A stretch of 64,000 nucleotides of DNA from Actinostola sp. cb2023. Its lineage: Eukaryota; Cnidaria; Anthozoa; Actiniaria; Actinostolidae. The DNA is taken from positions 186,001 through 250,000 of the forward strand of contig JAUJYZ010000684.1 in assembly GCA_033675265.1 (NCBI GenBank), written 5' to 3'. Positions 47,101 through 64,000 of the stretch are shown piece by piece (position 1 is the first letter of the stretch; every line of letters begins with the position of its first letter). Position numbers and translations under genes: made by a program. The notes under the pieces were generated by a model that did no database searches, was not told where the DNA came from, and saw only the letters and a program-made list of their open reading frames with translations.

Positions 47101-50100
47101 GGTAGGGATCCCAATTCCAGTACATGTGCATTGTAATGACGTACTGAACTCGCTAGTCCGAGTCCCTCAAGGAGGTAACCATGGCAACCATGCCACAGTC
47201 CAACCCCCTAGCACCCGTCACACTGACTTTGAAGCAGTTATATTAGACAGTGGAAAATTACCAGCATAAAAACTTACCATAAGCTGGGTGGGTAGGGTGG
47301 AATAAATTGATCCGCTACGATCAGCTTGAAATGAGCTACTTGCTTAGCTTGCTCAGTATTTGACCTGCAATGATCAAAAGGGGTGAGTGTACAGATGACC
47401 TGTGTATAATAAGTCCCTGCAAATGTCTCAGGGTCCCCCACACTGTGGGTACCCAAGACGTGACCGCTGGCCAGCATTGTCTTGATTTTAACCTTGCCTA
47501 AAATTACATTTAGCCTCATCTAATTATTATAATTGAAGGGGTCCCTGCAAGAATGCAAGAGTAAGTGACTTGTGATGACATCTGATGGAATTTAATCTTG
47601 TTTGATTCAATTTTTTAGCTATTCATGCAAGAGATTGCTACCCTTTGCATGTGATGCTGGCAAACGTGAAGAGTTAATGGTAAGGTACTGCAGAAACAAG
47701 AAAGAAGTTTGTAAAGTAAATATTTATTGCATTACGTCAAGAGTAAATAAAGACTCGGAAAGTCCCAGATGTGAATTGAACCCATGACCTCCAGGATCCT
47801 AGTCAAGCACACTGAGCCACTGGGAACTAATGTGATGAGTGAGGTGACTCTTGGGTCGTATGTACAGTATTTATTCCCAGGTCACATGAGGTTGACGAAA
47901 CGCAACAAATTACTTTACAAACTATTACCAAGCGAGAAATTACTTCATAATAAAGAAGTTGTTTTTGCAAGCTTAGGCAAGTAAGCACATGTACATATAT
48001 GCCGTAGATCTCAATTAGACACCAACTCATGTGCATGTGGAATTGCTGCACCTCTCTTTGAGCTAAAGTTTCTGTAGCCTCAATGCAAGTTAACAGTGTA
48101 CTGTGTTGGTATTTTACATGTAGTTTACATTTGCAAGTGAACATACAACGTAGGATGTTGAGTCCGTATGGATTGTAAATCCATTGTCCTCCACATTGTC
48201 CGCATATGGAAACATTATGTACAACAGTCACTCTGGTCATTATATCCATTTTATATTATATAGCACAGTTACTGCATGCGCTCTTATTGGTCAATTAGTG
48301 GGCCGTAACTTCCCGTACGGCCCGCTGAAAACAGAAAAGTAAGGAAAAAGCTATATAATAAATATCTTATTAACCTTGCTTGCTCGGTCCATACGGGAAG
48401 TTATGGATCCTCGTTTCCCCCCACTTTTTATGGCCTGCGCGCTACGCTCTTGGGCCATAAGGCCGCACAAAAAAACTTGGTCCTTACCTTCCCATACGGA
48501 CCTTGCACTCAGTTAATAAGAGGTATGTATCCACAAAACCATCATTTTGCTTTATTCAACATCAGAAAGAAGCATCACAGTTCGATGCATCATATTTCCA
48601 AAATGCTTTTACTGAAGCAGAAGACCTTGTAAGAAAGAAAGGTAAATCAGCTGTCTCACTTTGTTTGCTGTGTTTTAAGCTCACCTGATTGTTTGATTTC
48701 AAGTAACTTTCTTTTGTCTTTCTTCATTAGCCCTTGGCATTAGCATTGAACCAGACGAGGATGAAGGTACTACATTGTATTTATTATTACAAGTGTATAA
48801 TAACTATTAGTATAATTTTAGCCTTGAATACAGAGTTTCATGCACTCTGATTGGTCGACCAACCAGTGATTTAATTATGAGACAATAATTTTCACTGCTT
48901 GAGTGGTGATTATGAGGTTCACTTTTAACCACAAACCAGAATCTAAAATTATACTAATAACAAAAAATTATTCGCCTCAGGCTTAGTGATTATTGCTGAA
49001 TATTTAAATAAACAATAATTATTGTTAATTATTTATTAGTTAAATTTATAGCATATAGTTCCTAAGCATCTTAGTATTTTATTAGTAATTTAGCTTCCTA
49101 ATTATTATTTTTTTCCTGCTAATTAATTTATAGCAGTTATTTTTTATTGATGCGCATGTGATCATACACACACGAAACTTGTGCAAATTATATAAGTCAA
49201 TATTTTATATATTTTTTAATTTTTTTTTTTATTACTCAACTTTTTATTTTTATCTCCGTCATCTACCAAAGTCCAAAGTGTATAATGTTTTTTTTTAACT
49301 CATTGCTATCCTAGCCTCCTCATTGTACTATATGTCTATATTATCATCTCTTTTACTACAGATTATGAACTGGTTGATATTGAAGATATAAATGATACAA
49401 ACCAAGAAAAGCAAGATGCTCCTGTAGTTGAAACACCTAAGCTTGATGAACCTACTGATGTGAGAAGATCTAAACGAGCAAAAAAGTATGAGCTCAAAAG
49501 TTGTACACTTTGGCACCTCTATTAAGTGGCCATCCTCGGGAAATTGGAAAGTGGCCACTAAATAGAGGTTGGCCACTTAATAGAGGTGTAAAACAATGCT
49601 AAAGCACTCTTTCAGACATTGACCACTGGCCGACAGTATTTAGTGTTATTTAATGTCATAGTCATCATCATCATTTTTATCGCAATTTTCATTCTTGAAT
49701 ATGTTTTTGGGGGCATATGGTTTGACGATAAATATCCTCATAAATTGCTATCAATATCATCATCGTTCATCAGAACGATAGATAACTAGTGTTTTCACAA
49801 CCGCTGTGAGTTAAGCATCACATCCACTGAAGTAAAAGTTGCACTAAAGGCACTTATTTTTGTGCAGCAATTAATTGGAGAAGTTACCATTGGATACGAT
49901 AACCAAAGACCTGTTTTGAAAACACTGTTTATGTAATTTTATAATTGCCATTGTTCTGGACTGACTAGCCTCTCATACAGATGAAAATGTTTTTTTGTTT
50001 CCATATGAACACGAGGTTAGTCAGTCCAGAACAATGCCAATTGAATTTGGACGCCATTATTGCATTTGGTCTATGATTAATTTAACTATTGTCTTGTTGC

Positions 50101-51492
50101 AGGCAATTTTCAAAATATAATCATGACATTTTGTCTTACATTCGAGAAGCTAAGGTTTGTACCTCTCCTTTGACAACATGATACAAACATGGTTATCTTG
50201 CTCTTTAATACTACATGTACATGTATTTATTTACCTTCATAGCCTATCCTAAAGGAAATATTAGCGGAAAAAAGGCCTTGTGAAAGACACAAAATCTTCA
50301 CAACAGGAAATGCAAAAGCCAAAAGTGTCTTGAAACATCAATCTGGCTTTGGACCAATATCTGACTCTGATTTAGTAAGTATTTTACTTCACTTCCAGAC
50401 TCAAGCTTTGCCTTCTTCAAGTTCTTCTCTTTGCTTTCTAACTTCCCTTTCCCTCTAACCACAGTTCTGTAGTTCCATATTTCTCCTTTCCCATTGTTCT
50501 TTGCACTGACATGTTTACATTCTGTACTTCCAATTTCCACTTTATGTTTCACTCACTTTCCCATTGACATCCTCTCTTCCTTCCTTCCTTCCTTCCTTCC
50601 TTCCTTCCTTCCTTCCTTCCTTCCTTCCTTCCTTCCTTCCTTCCTTCCTTCCTTCCTTCCTTCCTTCCTTCCTTCCTTCCTTCCTTCCTTCCTTGTAATG
50701 CGCATTAAATTGGTCATTGAATGGAAACTGCACATGTCTATAAGCAATAAATTATTCTTATGATGATGATGATGATAGAGAAGATATAAATTATTATTTT
50801 ATAAGTTTGCAGTAAATATAATTGTAATCTTTTTCTCAGGAAATTGACATTGTAGAGATGTTGCAAGAATTCTATAATGAAGTTACAACTGACAAAGACA
50901 ATTTATCAAGAGTAACTTATGTTGTTGATGTCTGGTTACCTGAAGTAAGTAATGAGATGTTTCTTTTCTTTTTGTTTCATTCATTCATTAATTTATTCTC
51001 ATTTGCCTTTCTTTCATTCTTCATGTTCTTCTTTCTCTCTCTTTGTTTCTCTCTTCTTCCTTGCTTCCTCTCTTCCTAATGCTTCCTCTCTTCCTAATGC
51101 TTCCTCTCTTCCTTGCTTCCCTCTCTTTCTTGCTTCCTCTCTTCCTTGCTTCCTCTCTTCCTTGCTTCCTCTCTTCCTTGCTTCCTCTCTTCCTCCTTCC
51201 TCTCTTCCTTCCTTCCTTCCTTCCTTCCTCCTACCTTCCTTCCTTCCTACCTTCCTTCCTTCCTACCTTTCTTTTATAAGTTACTTCTTTTTTGTTCCAG
51301 GCTATGATATATGCTATACAGAAAATTGACCACATTGATCGAAAGAAAGCTGAATTAATATACCAAAAAGGGACAAGTGAAGTTTGTACTTTTAGCCATG
51401 CAGAATTAGTTCAGCAACTCAAAAGCAAAACACTTACTGATGAGGATAGAAATGCTGCTATTGAACGAGCTGAAAGACAATTTAAACTGTAG
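41163..51492 (+). CDS. PWWP3A/MUM1-like chromatin protein with two PWWP modules, complete
   Basis: Fourteen exons: 41163-41243, 41996-42075, 43023-43099, 44029-44094, 44674-46196, 47034-47101, 47619-47679, 48566-48641, 48731-48766, 49362-49485, 50103-50154, 50243-50374, 50840-50944, 51301-51492. All phases agree, giving 890 residues. The first PWWP (residues about 7-95) begins EVVWARARKP...FWPAQ and continues IASFGEKQ and IKEGRKLV. Residues about 230-475 carry five tandem repeats of about 46 residues (NSMEPVEND, SRDSNGPKSPTRKSPRKAAA), basic and SPRK-rich, likely DNA-binding and nuclear-localising. The second PWWP (about 588-655) reads LNDVVWAKMNRDPYWPAQ, VKRIQKKTKKYYVIFLG, CKRLLPF. The C-terminus (about 755-890: LKHQSGFGPIS, YVVDVWLPEAMIYAIQKIDH) matches the conserved C-terminal region of PWWP3A/MUM1, a nucleosome-binding protein of DNA repair. 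The start is the first ATG in frame before the PWWP. Exon 2's end is a choice: GTACAT at 42076 keeps the phase, whereas GTAAGC at 42054 does not. Exact orthology is inferred. Confidence 0.88.
43246..43912. mobile_element. Long foldback element, 667 bp, arms about 320 bp
   Basis: GTAACACGCTGGGGCCAAAAGG...GGCAGTGTGATAG...GGAAAATGACATCATGAACATG is mirrored by 43600-43912, ending CCTTTTGGCCCCAGCGTGT. Intronic in the PWWP3-like gene. No coding capacity. Confidence 0.9.
45076..45790 (+). repeat. Coding tandem repeat inside the PWWP3-like exon, about 138 bp x 5
   Basis: In-frame units of about 132-141 bp encode TKSESLKRNSMEPVEN followed by a basic SPTRKSPRKAA segment. The third, fourth and fifth units are almost identical in DNA. 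Earlier units lack the GPKSP insertion, so the array expanded stepwise. Confidence 0.95.
46235..46402. mobile_element. MITE, AGAGTCATTTTCGTATGAGTGGGAA family, copy 4
   Basis: TAGAGTCATTTTGTTATGAG at the left and CTGTATGAAAATGACTCTA at the right. Intronic. Confidence 0.75.
47155..47580. mobile_element. Dispersed repeat plus one end of the GGGGTCCCTGCAAGAAC MITE
   Basis: It shares GGTAACCATGGCAACC and CTTGCCTAAAATTACATTTA with the region around 29780-30500. At 47534 TTGAAGGGGTCCCTGCAAGA and AGTAAGTGACTTGTGAT give one end of the MITE family, without its partner. Confidence 0.55.
47740..47945 (-). mobile_element. tRNA-derived SINE (minus)
   Basis: Reading the minus strand: CAGTGGCTCAGTGTGC (A box, 47808-47823), then GGTCATGGGTTCAATTC (B box, around 47772-47788), then GTCTTTATTTACTC. 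A segment to its right, CAAACTATTACCAAGCGAG (47918-47936), recurs at 19153-19175 and 11195-11240. Confidence 0.65.
48280..48500. repeat. Degenerate inverted repeat (CCGTAACTTCCCGTACGG)
   Basis: GGGCCGTAACTTCCCGTACGG and, 90 bp on, CCATACGGGAAGTTATGG. A third half-copy, ACCTTCCCATACGGACC, lies near 48486. Confidence 0.55.
49500..49592. mobile_element. Small pogo/Tigger-like element
   Basis: TTGTACACTTTGGCACCTCTATTAAGTGG at the left and CCACTTAATAGAGGTGTAAAACAA at the right. Intronic, starting within 15 bp of the donor of exon 49362-49485. Confidence 0.6.
49945..50040. mobile_element. Short palindrome (GGCATTGTTCTGGACTGAC)
   Basis: GCCATTGTTCTGGACTGACTAGCCTC is mirrored by GAGGTTAGTCAGTCCAGAACAATGCC. 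Confidence 0.7.
50577..50694. repeat. CCTT microsatellite
   Basis: About 29 near-perfect TTCC units between exons of the PWWP3-like gene. Confidence 0.97.
51050..51275. repeat. TTCCTCTC/TTCC pyrimidine repeat before the last PWWP3-like exon
   Basis: Imperfect CTTCCTCTCTTCCTTG units turn into TTCC units and lead into the acceptor at 51299-51300, so the repeat extends the pyrimidine tract. Confidence 0.9.
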
Positions 51493-51978
51493 ATTTCTGA
51501 GAACAATTCTCAGTACGATATTAATATTGTATATTGTAAATGTACAAATTCAGGAAAGAAATTGAATATCCATGTGTATATGTTTTTCTTTATCTGATAA
51601 TTTTTTTGTGAATAGTTATAGAACTGGTTATAATTGTTAGAGCCTGTTGGCCTTTAGACCTGGTTGGTCAGATAACAAAGCTTTTGTCGGGCAGAAGAAA
51701 GCTACATTTAGATAGTCTTTCTTTCTTTCATTCTCACTTTCTTTCTCTCTCTTTCGACACTTTTTCTTTTCTTTCACTTTTAGCTCTCTTTCTTCCTTTC
51801 ATCTCTTCATTTATTTCTATCCTTTTCCTTTTATCAGATATTTTTCGTCTTTCATTCCATTCTATCTCTGACTTTAGGAATGATTGTTGTATAATGACAT
51901 ATATAACAAATATACCTAAGTATCTTGCGGCTCAGAATTATGTTTAGCTGCTACAACATTCCATTATTCTGTGATACA
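51493..51978. other. 3' flank of the PWWP3-like gene
   Basis: Probable 3' UTR followed by a TTTC-rich stretch (51715-51860). No gene seen. Confidence 0.4.
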
Positions 51979-52106
51979 CCAGGGGCGTAGGCAGGGGGGT
52001 ACCCAGGGTGACTGAGACCCCCCTTCCTCTGGGTTTACTCTTTTTTTAATTTATATGTTTGAGGGGAGGGAAGGGGGGATTTGGTGGTGAACGATTGAGT
52101 GTGAAA

Positions 52107-52137
<31 letters not shown>

Positions 52138-52160
52138 AAAATCCTGGCTACGCCCCTGTA
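51979..52160. mobile_element. MITE-like repeat with homopolymer C, inverted copy of 15869-16034
   Basis: CCAGGGGCGTAGGCAGG at the left, a poly-C run at 52107-52132, and ATGGAAAATCCTGGCTACGCCCCTG at the right. Confidence 0.75.
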
Positions 52161-52621
52161 CAGCTGGGATGTAGGAGATGGACAGCACCTCCACATTTTG
52201 GCTAATATTTTTGTAACTTCCTTTTGTTCTGTACAGTGTGAAAATATATATAAAATAAATTATAATGTGACCTGATGTCAGGGAATAATTTGCATGTCAT
52301 TTCATTGCCAGTGATAGAATAAACCATGCATTTTTCAATACAGTCTTGTCGAAGTTATCAGCAGTTCTTCATTAAACAATTTTTATGTAAACTGAATATG
52401 GGTGAAATGTATTGAATAAAATGCAAATTATTTGTTATACTGTAGTTTGGTTTGTATTATTGAATGAAATGCAACTTCAACCTCCCCTCCCTTCCCAAAA
52501 ATTAATTTGTACGTTAAACCGCTGTCCAAATGCACTGCTTTGGCTTCCAAAATGGCGGCAACTCTACCTTGACAACAAGAAGGGAAATACATTGAGAAAA
52601 CTTGTCCTATTTCCGTTTTCA

Positions 52622-62443
<9,822 letters not shown>

Positions 62444-62589
62444 GTAACTTGATAAATATCGATAGAATTAGTGCAATGGATAAATCCAGTCTTTGTTACT
62501 GACGTGGTGGTGGTGATGAAATGATAGGTTTACGAGACGTTGGCGCATGTATATACGGCTAGATGTGTGGGTGAGGTCGATAATGATTG

Positions 62590-63975
62590 TCCATAGTGGT
62601 CACAGGTGGTGATCAGATCATTTGCCATGATGCAAGTATACAGCGCAGGTATACGGCGATGTAACTGACAGAGCTGTCATCATCATCATCATGAATGTCC
62701 ATGTCAAGCTCAGTCATGATAATCATTTCCAGCCATGGCTGATTATGATATATGATGGTGGTGGTAACTAAGATGAGCTTGTCATGATCATCATGTCAAT
62801 CCATCCATGTCACAGCTCAGTGATGATAGCCATCATTTTGGCGATGATGATTGTGATGATGATGAATGCTTAGTAAGCGATGATGATTGCCGCCATCTCC
62901 ACGAATGTTGGCGATGCAACATTCCCCTGTGCAAGCAAAGATGCCGTTGGCGATGATGAGTTGTTGATGATGATGAATCGTTATAAATGATGATTGTGAT
63001 GATGCATGAATGTTGGCGATGATTATAATCATCATCGTATGATGATCAACGTGACATATGATAAGTCCCTTCCTGTGGTTTTGGTGTTTAGGGATGATGA
63101 TTGTATAAAGTAAACATAAATGATGGTATTTTAAGCATTTGTTGGTGGTAATTTTCCCTACGTAGTTTTTGGATGGGTTCCCTGTGGTAACCAACAACAT
63201 CCAGTTATAACATTCATATTCAATAAATGAAAAGGGTCTATCGATGTATTGTTCATTCAGGGAAAAAACGTGCTCTTCACGAAATGCTACGAAGGCTTGG
63301 GAATTCAGAAATCCATTGGAATCCTTGTGGAATCCTATCGCTGAGGCCATTGGAAATCCATGTTAAAGCAGTACATTGGACCGCCAGTCATTTGGATAAC
63401 TGACGAAAATGGAGTAGATATCAGAAACAGAGATAGATTACGAGACCTTGGCGCAGGTATATGGCTACATGGAAAACAACAGAGCTCGAAATTCATCATC
63501 ATCATCATGTCAATCCATCCATGTCACAGCTCAGTCATCATAATCATTTCCAGCCGTGGCTACACACGCGATGTTGTGCTTGCTTAGTAGGCGAGATTTA
63601 CATGTACAATTGTATAGCCGCCATCTCCACGCACTTGCGATGCAACATTCCCCTGAGCAAGCAAAACAATCAGCCGTTCCTGCTGCGACTTAAAAGTTGT
63701 TACTATCTCCACAACCACAATCGTTGCAAAAGTATTATGAGAAAATCTATGCACCGGCGTCATTACACCATCATAATCATCATCGTATACCTATCATCAA
63801 CGTAGACATATCATAAGTTCCTTCCTGTGTAGTTTTGAATAATTGTTTAGGGGAATCCCCATAATTTTTAACTCTGCATTCACCTTCATCCCTTTATTTT
63901 CCCCCTGAGCACTCGTTTTATTGATTGGGTTCCCTGTGGTAACCACCAACATAAACATATAGCGTCCAAAATTAG
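62590..63975. repeat. Degenerate direct duplication with ATG/ATC triplet repeats at the right edge
   Basis: Segments recur in order about 0.75-0.85 kb apart: GATAATCATTTCCAGCCATGGCT (62717) and CATAATCATTTCCAGCCGTGGCT (63538); CCGCCATCTCCACGAATG (62890) and CCGCCATCTCCACGCACT (63619); GATGCAACATTCCCCTG (62912 and 63641); GGGTTCCCTGTGGTAACCA (63176 and 63927). It would be intron or flank of KATNAL2. Confidence 0.7.
63249..63490 (+). other. Unrecognised open stretch, possible exon
   Basis: One frame reads KRALHEMLRRLGNSEIHWNP and a second reads GPPVIWITDENGVDIRNRD, then LRDLGAGIWL. The composition is protein-like, but I recognise no family, the two parts are in different frames, and neither matches the expected next KATNAL2 exon. 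It may be an exon remnant within the duplicated region. Confidence 0.2.
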
Positions 63976-64000
63976 GAGGAGAGCCACGAAAACGTAAAAA

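Overview
This is a window from an animal nuclear genome, AT-rich, with spliced genes (GT-AG introns) and very many small transposon-like inverted repeats and microsatellites. The gene set (ADAMTS-type secreted protein with a PLAC domain, UBL7, a PWWP3A/MUM1-like protein, KATNAL2, a UPF0729/C18orf32 homologue and a TPR-CHAT protein) is metazoan. An invertebrate, possibly a sponge or another early-branching animal, is plausible, but the sequence alone does not settle the phylum.

Layout. 1-9182 (+): 3' two thirds of an ADAMTS/ADAMTS-like gene (Cys-rich end, spacer, six TSP1 repeats, PLAC). 9183-13261: intergenic, mostly MITE-like palindromes. 13371-14989 (-): a two-exon gene for a 75-residue UPF0729/C18orf32 homologue. 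Its third codon is TGA where the vertebrate protein has the first Cys of a CxxC motif, and its 3' UTR holds a stem-loop with every hallmark of a form II SECIS element, so it is a candidate new selenoprotein. 15304-27873 (+): a 17-exon gene encoding an unusual PUB-UBA-UBX-thioredoxin fusion. 30548-34565 (+): TPR-CHAT protease-like gene broken by two 1-nt frameshifts. 35615-40847 (-): UBL7, complete, nine exons, 342 residues. 41163-51492 (+): PWWP3A/MUM1-like gene, complete, 14 exons, 890 residues, two PWWP modules. 52622-62443 (+): KATNAL2, running off the right edge.

The UPF0729/UBX-Trx pair and the UBL7/PWWP3 pair are each divergent, with start codons 314-315 bp apart and CCAAT boxes in between, which suggests bidirectional promoters. 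Two neighbouring genes (UBX-Trx fusion, UBL7) carry ubiquitin-system domains. A recurrent oddity is that three genes carry a tandem array whose 85-97 bp unit contains the 3' end of an exon plus its 5' splice site (20, 8 and 4 copies). All gene models were built by hand from domain matches, reading-frame phase and splice signals. No search or folding program was run.
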